Source: JAZKFT01 sp043760535 (GTDB lineage Bacteria; Bacteroidota; Bacteroidia; Chitinophagales; Chitinophagaceae). From it: a stretch of 12,344 nt of DNA. Below, in pieces: positions 6,388-12,344 of the stretch. The notes beneath the pieces were generated by a model. That model made no database searches. It had not been told where the DNA came from and saw only the letters and a program-made list of their open reading frames with translations. The position numbers and the translations under genes were made by a program. The first letter of the stretch is position 1; each line of letters begins with the position of its first letter. Location: positions 1 through 12,344 of the forward strand of contig JAYUOV010000175.1 of the NCBI GenBank assembly GCA_043760535.1, written 5' to 3'.

Positions 6388-7652
6388 AATACATACACAT
6401 AAAACCCCCAAGGCTGCATTTCAAAATATCGGTTTTTGGTAATGTCGTTTGGTTCGCCGGTAAACAAGTTTACAAACGTTCCTACAACCCTTTCATCCAC
6501 CAGATTCATCCAATAATACTCTACGGATAAGTTTAAAAATACCAGCACTTCTGCATCACCGTTTTTACGTAAAAAACCATACAATTTTTCATTACAATCT
6601 GTGCTAACTCTAATTATTGTTGTTGCTTCCTCTCCGCCACGCAAGGCGGCGTTCGTACTTTTCAGGTGCAATAATTTTTTATAGAAATCATGCAATGGAA
6701 AACCAGCTTTCCAATCTATAAAATCCTTATCGAAAAATTTAATACGTTTAGTATTAGCCGCTTCCTGTCCGCTGTATATTAGTGGCATACCAGCCCAGGT
6801 ACAAGTAAGTACTGCAAAGGCTTTGGCTGCATCGCCCAGCCTTTCATATTCGCTTCCGCTATGGCTGTTTTCATCGTGGTTACTGGTAAATAACAGTTTA
6901 AAACCCGTTGCAGGAAATTCATTTTTATACCAGAAAAATGTTTCATCAATACCATTGATACCTACTTGTTTTTTCCAATAACTTTCCAGTGTATGTAGCA
7001 GTTTCCAGCTATAGGTAGCGTCAAATACTTCATGGTAATTCGGCTCTTCACATTCGGCCAGCCAAAACAGCTTTTTCACCGCATCTAAACTAAGCCTTGC
7101 TTCGTGCCAAAAACTTTTTTGAACCAGGTGTGCCATATCGCAGCGAAAGCCATCAATATTAAATTCTTTTAGCCACCAATTCATGGCTTCAATCATTGCT
7201 TGTCTTAGGCCTGCATTATCATAATCCAGGTGAATCACATCTTCCCAACCATGCTTTAAAACAAACGCACCATCATCACTATGTAGGTAATATTCTGGGT
7301 GGGTTTCCGTCCAGATATGGCCAAAGCCGGTATGGTTGGCTACCCAGTCTATTATTACCTTAAAACCCATATTGTGGGCTACAGACACAAAGTTTTTAAA
7401 ATCCTCAGTTGTTCCAAATTCTGGGTTAATACTGGTATAATCGGCACAGGCATAATAGCTGCCTAAAGTACCCAACCGTTTTTCTACAGCAATAGGTGTA
7501 AGCGGCATAAACCACAAGGTCTCAACGCCCATTTCTTTTAGCCTTGGCAGGTGTTCTTCAAAGGCTGTAAAAGTTCCTTCGTTAGTATATTGCCGAAGGT
7601 TTATTTCATAAACATTGGTGGTATGGCTCCAGGTTACCGAGGTAAAATTCAT
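6384..7652 (-). CDS. GH13 alpha-amylase family protein, cytoplasmic
   Basis: This 422-residue glycoside hydrolase family 13 enzyme probably acts on alpha-1,4-linked glucans or oligosaccharides. The (beta/alpha)8 barrel carries the conserved regions in order: DWVANHT (102-108), GFRCDMAH (168-175) with nucleophile D172, WLAECEEP (197-204) with acid/base E200, and TSNHDENS (256-263) with transition-state D260. A short C-terminal beta domain follows, and there is no carbohydrate-binding module. There is no signal peptide, so it should be cytoplasmic, unlike secreted SusG-type amylases. Chain length is near the lower end for the family but no core region is missing. The stop codon TAG lies inside the edge of a REP-like repeat, so the C-terminus may have been set by insertion of that element. 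The exact subfamily and substrate are undetermined. Confidence 0.9.
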   Translation of the reverse strand: MNFTSVTWSHTTNVYEINLRQYTNEGTFTAFEEHLPRLKEMGVETLWFMPLTPIAVEKRLGTLGSYYACADYTSINPEFGTTEDFKNFVSVAHNMGFKVIIDWVANHTGFGHIWTETHPEYYLHSDDGAFVLKHGWEDVIHLDYDNAGLRQAMIEAMNWWLKEFNIDGFRCDMAHLVQKSFWHEARLSLDAVKKLFWLAECEEPNYHEVFDATYSWKLLHTLESYWKKQVGINGIDETFFWYKNEFPATGFKLLFTSNHDENSHSGSEYERLGDAAKAFAVLTCTWAGMPLIYSGQEAANTKRIKFFDKDFIDWKAGFPLHDFYKKLLHLKSTNAALRGGEEATTIIRVSTDCNEKLYGFLRKNGDAEVLVFLNLSVEYYWMNLVDERVVGTFVNLFTGEPNDITKNRYFEMQPWGFYVYVL

Positions 7653-7660
7653 TTTTAATT

Positions 7661-7752
7661 ACGATTTGGGAATTACGATTTACGATTTGTTTATGTTCAC
7701 ATTGCCTTACATATCTGCAAATTTGCCCATTTGCTCATTTACCTATTTGCTT
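7661..7752 (+). repeat. Compound short tandem repeat: GATTTnn heptamers, then ATTTGCnn octamers
   Basis: From 7661 to 7688 the sequence falls into four 7-base units: ACGATTT, GGGAATT, ACGATTT, ACGATTT. After a 24-base interval, 7713-7752 falls into five 8-base units: ATCTGCAA, ATTTGCCC, ATTTGCTC, ATTTACCT, ATTTGCTT. The array lies between the divergent amylase and MFS genes and ends 31 bases before the putative MFS -7 box. A similar compound array sits before the next plus-strand gene. Confidence 0.65.
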
Positions 7753-7783
7753 AGTCAAAGGTAAGCATTTGGCCTACATCTGT

Positions 7784-7791
7784 TATTTTTG
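7784..7791 (+). promoter_or_regulatory. Possible -7 promoter box for the MFS gene
   Basis: TATTTTTG matches the Bacteroidota -7 consensus TAnnTTTG and ends 8 bases before the ATG at 7800. TTTGG at 7768-7772 could be a -33 element, but the 11-base spacing is much shorter than the usual 19-21. The transcript would have almost no leader. Confidence 0.4.
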
Positions 7792-7799
7792 CAGCACTT

Positions 7800-9035
7800 A
7801 TGGCACTCAATAGCACCGCCTCCCCTATTACCATCAAAAATTTCAGGCTTTTTTTAGTAGCTCGTTTTAGTTTTATTATGGCTTTGCAAATGGTCAATTT
7901 TGCCATTGCACTTTATATCTACGAACTAACCGGCAGCAAATTAAGCCTGGGTTTGCTGGGACTGAGCGAAGTAATACCTGCCATTTCTTTTGCCCTTTAT
8001 GCCGGCCATGTTATAGACCGTAGCGATAAACGAACCTTGCTGTTGCGAAATATGCTATTATATTTTACCGCAGTTATTGGGCTGGGCTTTATTGCAAGTG
8101 GCTATGCCCGGCAAAACTTACATACCACTACTTTGGAATATGGCGTATATGCGCTCATTTTTTTAACCGGCATTTTCAGAGCCTTTACCGGACCTACAAT
8201 GGGCAGTATAGTGGCACAACTGGTTTCTAAAGAACAATTGGCCAAAGCTATTTCGTGGAGTAGTGCTTCGTGGCAAACAGCATCTGTAGTGGGGCCTATT
8301 GTAGCTGGCATATTAATAGATACAGTAGGAACATTTACCACTTTCTCCATAGCAGTAATTTTACTAATAACCGCCATTACTGTTATTTTCGTAATGCCTA
8401 AACTACCTATAGTACACACCAATCAGCAACAAAAAACCTGGGAAAGCGTAAAAGAAGGCCTCCGGTATGTGTGGCAAACCAAAACGCTTTTAAGTGCTCT
8501 AAGCCTGGATATGTTTGCGGTGTTTTTTGGCGGTGCTACGGCCTTACTTCCTGTTTTTGGTAAAGATATTTTGCACCTCGATGCTACTGGCATTAGCATT
8601 TTAAAATCGGCACAAGGCGTAGGTGCTATATTGGTTTTATTTTGGCTTACCCGCCGCCCCTTAAAAAATGCACAGGGCAAAACGCTGCTGTTTTGCGTAG
8701 CTGCATTTGGTGTAATGATGATTGTATTTGCCATTTCAAAAAACTTTTGGCTGAGCCTAGGTGCCTTATTTTTTGCCGGTGCTTTCGATGGCATCAGTAT
8801 GCTTGTTAGGGGCACAGTTTTACAAATGTTTGTGCCGGATGAAATGCGGGGTCGGGTATCGAGTGTTAGTTCTATGTTTATTAATAGCAGCAACGAATTG
8901 GGTGCTTTTGAGAGTGGTATAGCCGCACAAGCTATAGGTACAGTTCCATCTGTTATCTTTGGCGGCTGTATGACGATTATTGTAGTTTTAGCAACCTGGT
9001 ACAAAGCACCTAGCTTAAAAAAGATGGAATACTAA
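7800..9035 (+). CDS. MFS transporter, MFS_3/EntS-like exporter
   Basis: This 411-residue inner-membrane secondary transporter of the major facilitator superfamily is probably a drug, siderophore or metabolite exporter. About 12 hydrophobic segments are visible. The signature motif A between helices 2 and 3 is GHVIDRSDKRT (69-79), and a related loop, DEMRGRVSSVSS, occurs in the C-terminal half. That motif pair and the helix pattern fit the MFS_3 group (EntS/enterobactin exporter-like). The central loop between the two halves includes QQQKTWESVKEGLRYVW, typical of this group. The ATG at 7800 gives the expected start before helix 1. No siderophore or resistance genes are nearby, so the substrate cannot be assigned. 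The next gene, on the same strand, starts 116 bases downstream behind its own repeat array and -7 box, so separate transcription is likely. Confidence 0.88.
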   Translation: MALNSTASPITIKNFRLFLVARFSFIMALQMVNFAIALYIYELTGSKLSLGLLGLSEVIPAISFALYAGHVIDRSDKRTLLLRNMLLYFTAVIGLGFIASGYARQNLHTTTLEYGVYALIFLTGIFRAFTGPTMGSIVAQLVSKEQLAKAISWSSASWQTASVVGPIVAGILIDTVGTFTTFSIAVILLITAITVIFVMPKLPIVHTNQQQKTWESVKEGLRYVWQTKTLLSALSLDMFAVFFGGATALLPVFGKDILHLDATGISILKSAQGVGAILVLFWLTRRPLKNAQGKTLLFCVAAFGVMMIVFAISKNFWLSLGALFFAGAFDGISMLVRGTVLQMFVPDEMRGRVSSVSSMFINSSNELGAFESGIAAQAIGTVPSVIFGGCMTIIVVLATWYKAPSLKKMEY

Positions 9036-9045
9036 ACGAATTTTT

Positions 9046-9148
9046 GATTTCGGATTTTTGATTTCGGATTTCGGATTTCGGATATATGATTTGAAACGCC
9101 GCTCCTGCATTTGCACATTATCACATTTGTATATTTGCTAATTTTAAT
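9046..9148 (+). repeat. Compound short tandem repeat: GATTTCG heptamers, then ATTTGCnn octamers
   Basis: From 9046 to 9094 the sequence reads as seven consecutive 7-base units: GATTTCG, GATTTTT, GATTTCG three times, GATATAT, GATTTGA. After 14 bases, 9109-9148 reads as five 8-base units: ATTTGCAC, ATTATCAC, ATTTGTAT, ATTTGCTA, ATTTTAAT. The octamer part runs straight into the start region of the hydroxylase gene and itself builds the TATATTTG box at 9130-9137. Confidence 0.75.
9110..9137 (+). promoter_or_regulatory. Possible promoter of the sterol desaturase family gene
   Basis: TATATTTG at 9130-9137 is an exact TAnnTTTG match, 14 bases before the ATG. TTTG at 9110-9113 could serve as -33, with a 16-base spacer, slightly short. 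Both boxes are made of octamer repeat units, so copy-number change would alter their spacing in 8-base steps. Confidence 0.45.
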
Positions 9149-9151
9149 AAC

Positions 9152-10048
9152 ATGACCACCCCAAAAGAAGACATATTATTCCTCATATCCACGCCACTAT
9201 ACCTGGCTATTATTTTGCTAGAAATATTCCTGAGTAACTGGCAGAACAGAAAATTATATACCTTAAAAGATACACTGGCTAATGTTTACCTAACCACCCT
9301 TAATGGCTCACTGGAGCTTAGTTTCAGACTAGTGTACCTTATAGTATTGGGTTACTTTGCCCATCATAGTACCGTTCGCATCACCAATGTTGCGGTATAT
9401 TGGATGGTGTTAATTTTGGCCGAAGATTTTATATTTTACTGGCTGCACCGTATGGAGCATTATGTGCGGTTTTTCTGGGCGGTACATGTAACCCACCATT
9501 CATCGGAGCAGTTTAATTTTACGGTTGGTTTCCGATCTTCTGTGCTTCAGCCATTGTACCGGTTTATCTTTTTTATACCGCTAGCATTCCTGGGTTTTAG
9601 TGCATTGGATATAGTTTTTACCTACAGCCTTACCCAAACATGGGGCATTATTGTACACACCACACTTATACACAAAATGGGTTGGCTTGAGCATATTCTC
9701 GTTACACCTTCGCACCACCGAGTACACCATGCCAGCAACCCCAAATACTTGGATAAAAACATGGGCATGTTCCTTATTTTATGGGATAAACTTTTTGGCA
9801 CTTTTCAGCCCGAATTACCAGCTAGCGAATACGAGCCGCTTCGCTACGGACTTACCACAAACCTTGAACCAAAAAATGCTATTACCCTTGTAGTGCACGA
9901 ATGGAAAAACATTGCCACCGATATTAAAAAACAGGTGCCAATTAAACAAAAGCTTGGCTACATCTTTGGCCCGCCCGGCTGGAGTCACGATGGCAGTTCG
10001 CTTACCAGCCATCAAATGCGGCAGAAAGAAAAAAAGGGGCATATTTAA
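9152..10048 (+). CDS. Sterol desaturase / fatty acid hydroxylase family membrane protein
   Basis: This 298-residue integral membrane di-iron oxygenase-type protein belongs to the fatty acid hydroxylase superfamily. The histidine clusters that hold the metal centre are all present: HRMEH (99-103), HVTHH (112-116), H169 and H174 in the third region, and HHRVHH (188-193). DKNMG at 201-205 and WDKLFGTF at 211-218 are further family hallmarks. Four or more membrane segments lie at about 8-28, 58-70, 82-98 and 137-165. Characterised relatives hydroxylate or desaturate sterols, carotenoids, fatty acids or ether lipids with O2. The bacterial substrate is unknown, though a membrane lipid is likely. 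Nothing nearby makes sterols or carotenoids. The stop lies 5 bases from the stop of the convergent RES toxin gene. Confidence 0.92.
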   Translation: MTTPKEDILFLISTPLYLAIILLEIFLSNWQNRKLYTLKDTLANVYLTTLNGSLELSFRLVYLIVLGYFAHHSTVRITNVAVYWMVLILAEDFIFYWLHRMEHYVRFFWAVHVTHHSSEQFNFTVGFRSSVLQPLYRFIFFIPLAFLGFSALDIVFTYSLTQTWGIIVHTTLIHKMGWLEHILVTPSHHRVHHASNPKYLDKNMGMFLILWDKLFGTFQPELPASEYEPLRYGLTTNLEPKNAITLVVHEWKNIATDIKKQVPIKQKLGYIFGPPGWSHDGSSLTSHQMRQKEKKGHI

Positions 10049-10053
10049 AACGC

Positions 10054-10521
10054 TTACAATGCTTGCAACAATCGGTCGTTTAAAGTCAGTAACCGTTCAC
10101 TCACAATTTTTACATCTTTCATAGCTGGGTGAAAAGGATTGATTACATAATTATACTCTTCCGGCATTATCACAGAAGGTACGCGTAGTAAAAGGCATGC
10201 TTGTTCATTAATAAAAGTATCACCTATCTCCCTGGTACACGGAGAAGGAATGTAGGCATCCCACTGATAGGGCATATCTTTCAATACTAATCTTTTGACG
10301 CTATCTTTTATATTGATTTCAATTTCAATCAATAAATAATCTGTGCTTTTTAAAAATCTAATGGGCGTGTGTACTAGCGTTTCTATCAATGCAAGCGAAC
10401 GGTTTTCGGCAGTGTATAAAGCAAAGTTTCCTTCACTATTCCACCTGCCGCCATACAGCCTTGCACCATTGCCAGAGAGGTCTTTTGCGAAATTTGCTTT
10501 TGAAATACGATACACTATCAT
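10054..10521 (-). CDS. RES-domain toxin of a type II toxin-antitoxin system
   Basis: This 155-residue RES domain protein is the toxin of a RES/Xre pair. Characterised members (ParT, MbcT and Res toxins) deplete cellular NAD+ by phosphorolysis or hydrolysis, or ADP-ribosylate a host enzyme, and so stop growth. The family-naming residues are in place: R26 in LYGGRWNSEG, E47 in LALIETLVH and S116 in LRVPSVIMP. The final NPFHPAM segment, before helical DVKIVSERLL, is also typical. The length is normal and the frame intact, so the toxin is probably active. The ATG lies 2 bases after the antitoxin stop, as expected for translational coupling with the antitoxin made first. Confidence 0.92.
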   Translation of the reverse strand: MIVYRISKANFAKDLSGNGARLYGGRWNSEGNFALYTAENRSLALIETLVHTPIRFLKSTDYLLIEIEINIKDSVKRLVLKDMPYQWDAYIPSPCTREIGDTFINEQACLLLRVPSVIMPEEYNYVINPFHPAMKDVKIVSERLLTLNDRLLQAL

Positions 10522-10523
10522 TG

Positions 10524-11036
10524 TTAAGAAAATACACCCATTTCTAAACGGCCAAGAACTTTAAGAACCATTTGGATGCCAAATGAAGTATCTAAAAAAT
10601 CTAATGGCTTTCTATTACCTAAAGCTAAAATGGGGGAGTGAAGCCAATCTTTAAAATCGGCATCGCTACCTATTACTTCTACACCACGGCTCACCAAAGA
10701 ACTTAACTCCAAAACCTTTTCAGATTTATAACTATCTAAAAGTTCGTTTTCATCTTTTCGTTGCAGATTTCTATGGCTGGTGTGCAGCAAAACACCAAGC
10801 TGCTCTAAAGTAATACCAAGGTAACCTGCCAAGTATTTTAAAGTACTTTTTTTAATACCAACTCTGGATAAACGTATTAAATCTATGTCACTTATAGATG
10901 ATGCCATTGGATGGTTACCACCCAATACAACACTTAGGGTATTATTAGGATGATTGTAAGCAAATGCAGCCTCGTTCATAACAATTGAACTTTCATTTAT
11001 TAAAGTGTTGTCTGAATAAACTGTTGTCTTTGCCAT
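10524..11036 (-). CDS. Xre/MbcA/ParS-type (DUF2384) antitoxin
   Basis: This 170-residue antitoxin is paired with the downstream RES toxin. The central part, about 52-95 (IDLIRLSRVGIKKSTLKYLA then GYLGITLEQLGVLLHTS), is the Xre-like helix-turn-helix region expected to bind the operon promoter. The C-terminal part from about 115 (SRGVEVIGSDADFKDWL, then LGNRKPLDFLDTSFG) is the DUF2384 toxin-binding domain, whose end normally plugs the RES active site. The first 45 residues are less conserved. Gene order (antitoxin then toxin) and the 2-base gap match known RES/Xre operons. A promoter with TATATTTG lies 15 bases upstream, and autorepression there is likely by analogy. It is 58 bases downstream of the YkgJ-type gene. 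Confidence 0.9.
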   Translation of the reverse strand: MAKTTVYSDNTLINESSIVMNEAAFAYNHPNNTLSVVLGGNHPMASSISDIDLIRLSRVGIKKSTLKYLAGYLGITLEQLGVLLHTSHRNLQRKDENELLDSYKSEKVLELSSLVSRGVEVIGSDADFKDWLHSPILALGNRKPLDFLDTSFGIQMVLKVLGRLEMGVFS

Positions 11037-11051
11037 AAAAGTTTCTTTTCA

Positions 11052-11086
11052 CAAATATACGACACTTTACACATTTTTAATCCAAA
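11052..11086 (-). promoter_or_regulatory. Promoter of the RES/Xre toxin-antitoxin operon
   Basis: On the minus strand TTTGG (11082-11086) is followed by TATATTTG (11052-11059), an exact match to the -7 consensus, ending 15 bases before the antitoxin ATG. Counted from TTTG (11083-11086) the spacer is 23 bases, slightly long for a -33/-7 pair. It sits entirely in the gap after the YkgJ-type gene, so the pair can be transcribed on its own. Confidence 0.5.
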
Positions 11087-11094
11087 TTGTCTTA

Positions 11095-11580
11095 CTATTT
11101 TTCTGTTTTCAATAACTTCTCAAACACATAGTACACTGCCGGGCAAACGGCACTGTTGGTAAGGGTTAATACGGGCCGCTTTATAAATACATCTTCATCG
11201 GTGTATGGGTATCGGGCACAGTCGCTTGGGCGGTCTTCGTATATATTGCAGGTATTGTCTTCGGCCAAAAAGGCGCAGGGCAGCCGTTTGTTTACATAGT
11301 CGCCCTCTTCATCCATTTTCAGGTATTGGTCTATAAATTCCACTTCCCGCATGCCCATCGTTTTGCTAATGCGTTTAATATCAGGCATTTTAAAACGGGG
11401 CGAATGGTTTTTACAGCAGCGGCCACAATCCAAACAATCTATTTTAGAAAAAGCTTCATCGTGGGCTTCGGGCAATAGCTTAAGCACCTTGCGTTTATCG
11501 GCTCGGGCCAGATAATTTTTATACAGTTTCTGGTGTTCCTTGCTTTTTTTCTCCCAGTCTTCTAAAATATCTTCTTTCAT
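11095..11580 (-). CDS. YkgJ family cysteine cluster protein
   Basis: This 161-residue protein has the CxxCxxCC cluster of the YkgJ/UPF0153 family, here C49-C52-C55-C56 in DCLDCGRCCKNHSP. It also has C102 in LPCAFLAEDN, C111 in TCNIYEDRPSDC, C121 and C146, giving eight cysteines that could hold zinc or an iron-sulfur cluster. The CxIYexRPxxCrxyP segment is a strong family signature. The N-terminal 40 residues are charged and helical (KKSKEHQKLY). There is no signal peptide, so it is cytoplasmic. The biochemical role of most family members is unknown. It precedes the toxin-antitoxin operon on the same strand but is separated from it by a promoter, so the link is probably only positional. Confidence 0.88.
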   Translation of the reverse strand: MKEDILEDWEKKSKEHQKLYKNYLARADKRKVLKLLPEAHDEAFSKIDCLDCGRCCKNHSPRFKMPDIKRISKTMGMREVEFIDQYLKMDEEGDYVNKRLPCAFLAEDNTCNIYEDRPSDCARYPYTDEDVFIKRPVLTLTNSAVCPAVYYVFEKLLKTEK

Positions 11581-12133
11581 ATTGGTAAATAATTTTCAAG
11601 CTTTTTGGCAATTCCTTTTACGTTTTTTTAAAAGTTATTGAGATAGAAGCAGGTACTATGTAAATAACAAGCCTGCAAGGTAAACCACAATAGGCAAAGC
11701 GATGGGTAACACTTAAATTTGCGGCGAAATACTTATACTGAAATTATTAGGATGTGTGGAAAGTAGGATATTGATATGGTTTCCGAAATTTGAAATGATT
11801 TTTGAGAATCCGTACGGTATTAACCTGAAGCACAAATAAAATTTTGAAGTTTCAACACTTTAGAAACGCTGAACCAAACTACCATGAGGCGCCCTTCTCC
11901 GATAAGATAAGGGCGGGGGATGAGGCCGCACACCGAACAAAGTAATCCCGAAATTTGTAATAAAAAAAAGAAGAATGAGAGATGCCATCTTCAAATAGTT
12001 GAATCCCGTACACACGAAACGCATGTTGCCAAATAGTAATACAAATGCCCGGCTCTCAGAAAAAAAATCGGAGCAGGCTCAATAAAAAAGCCAGATTAAT
12101 AAACAGAAACTTTAATAACAATAAACATTACAG
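11581..12133. other. 553-base gap between the YkgJ-type gene and gcvP
   Basis: This divergent intergenic region is unusually long for the window. No frame shows a recognisable protein and I see no tRNA. It contains a REP-like hairpin with flanking direct repeats (11884-11926) and, nearer gcvP, a GAGAG/CTCTC pairing with downstream A-run (11977-12075) that weakly resembles a glycine riboswitch. The rest may be decayed insertion or gene sequence. No TAnnTTTG box was found close to the gcvP start. Confidence 0.5.
11884..11926. repeat. REP-like GC-rich hairpin flanked by ATGAGGC direct repeats
   Basis: CGCCCTT at 11890-11896 pairs perfectly with AAGGGCG at 11909-11915 across a 12-base loop. The exact 7-mer ATGAGGC occurs on both sides, at 11884-11890 and 11920-11926, and the 3' side carries GGGCGGGGGATGAGG. 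The general pattern (CCCTTCTCC, loop, AAGGGCGGGGG, TGAGG) resembles short dispersed repeats found in many bacterial genomes. It stands out as GC-rich in an AT-rich gap. Confidence 0.5.
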
Positions 12134-12344
12134 ATGAATCTTTTTGAGCAACAACAACAGGAATTCAGGGGCCGCCACATAGGGCCAAATACTACCGAAA
12201 CAGCAGCCATGCTGCATACAATTGGTGTGGCAAGTGTAGATGAATTGATTAAAAAGACCGTGCCAGCGGCCATCCGCCTACAACAGCCATTGGCCATAGA
12301 TGGTCCGGTTAGTGAGTTTAAATACCTCACCGACCTAAAAGCTG
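12134..12344 (+). CDS. gcvP: Glycine dehydrogenase (decarboxylating), P-protein, N-terminal end only
   Basis: The P-protein of the glycine cleavage system is a cytoplasmic PLP enzyme that decarboxylates glycine and passes the aminomethyl group to lipoylated H-protein. Only the first 70 codons are in the window. They show the family N-terminus: EFRGRHIGPNTTETAAML (10-27), IGVASVDELIKKTVP (30-44), AAIRLQ, then SEFKYLTDL (60-68). The RHIGP motif followed by eLi..tvP..Ir is highly specific to GcvP. The ATG at 12134 gives the expected short lead before RHIGP. The complete protein should be about 950 residues, so the PLP lysine is outside the window. A possible riboswitch-like element lies upstream, but this is weak. 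Confidence 0.93.
   Translation, partial: MNLFEQQQQEFRGRHIGPNTTETAAMLHTIGVASVDELIKKTVPAAIRLQQPLAIDGPVSEFKYLTDLKA

Noticed and set aside
8423..9004. 193-codon minus-strand open frame inside the MFS gene
   Set aside because: It lies wholly antisense to a well-supported transporter gene, has no family features and is low in plausible protein composition. It is a shadow of the codon pattern.
11740..11850. Possible decayed transposase or gene fragment upstream of gcvP
   Set aside because: Translations on both strands gave no recognisable motif and frequent stops, so no pseudogene call can be supported from sequence alone.
12112..12330. 72-codon minus-strand open frame at the right end
   Set aside because: It is antisense to the clear GcvP N-terminus (RHIGP motif) on the plus strand.

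Overview
This AT-rich window looks like chromosomal DNA from a Bacteroidota bacterium, most likely in or near the Chitinophagaceae. The evidence is protein style plus several TAnnTTTG (-7 type) promoter boxes placed very close to start codons, with little Shine-Dalgarno signal. No taxonomic search could be run. Nearly all genes are ordinary housekeeping or accessory genes in short operons on both strands.

Layout: (1) 1-1022 (-) is most of ispH, the last MEP-pathway enzyme, running off the left edge, followed by a 380-base gap without a gene. (2) 1403-2578 (-) is a GT4 glycosyltransferase. Divergent from it, 2638-4680 (+) is a tight three-gene operon: a small Trm112-like protein, a SAM-dependent methyltransferase and a KirBac-type potassium channel. 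The first two lie in one reading frame, separated by a single TAA. (3) 4762-7652 (-) runs from a GH13 amylase through a pair of GC-rich REP-like palindromes to a trmH-DUF4177-tpiA operon. (4) 7800-10048 (+) is an MFS exporter and a sterol desaturase/fatty acid hydroxylase family membrane enzyme. Each is preceded by the same compound array of short tandem repeats (heptamers of GATTTnn type, then octamers of ATTTGCnn type). (5) 10054-11580 (-) is a YkgJ-type cysteine-cluster protein followed by a RES/Xre toxin-antitoxin pair. (6) 11581-12133 is a 553-base gap with a REP-like hairpin and a weak glycine-riboswitch-like stretch. It leads into gcvP (+), cut by the right edge.

I see no CRISPR array, rRNA, tRNA, intact insertion sequence or large defence island. 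The points most worth a second look are the in-frame stop that splits an apparent Trm112-methyltransferase fusion, the paired heptamer/octamer repeat modules at two promoters, and the REP-like pair whose edge supplies the amylase stop codon.
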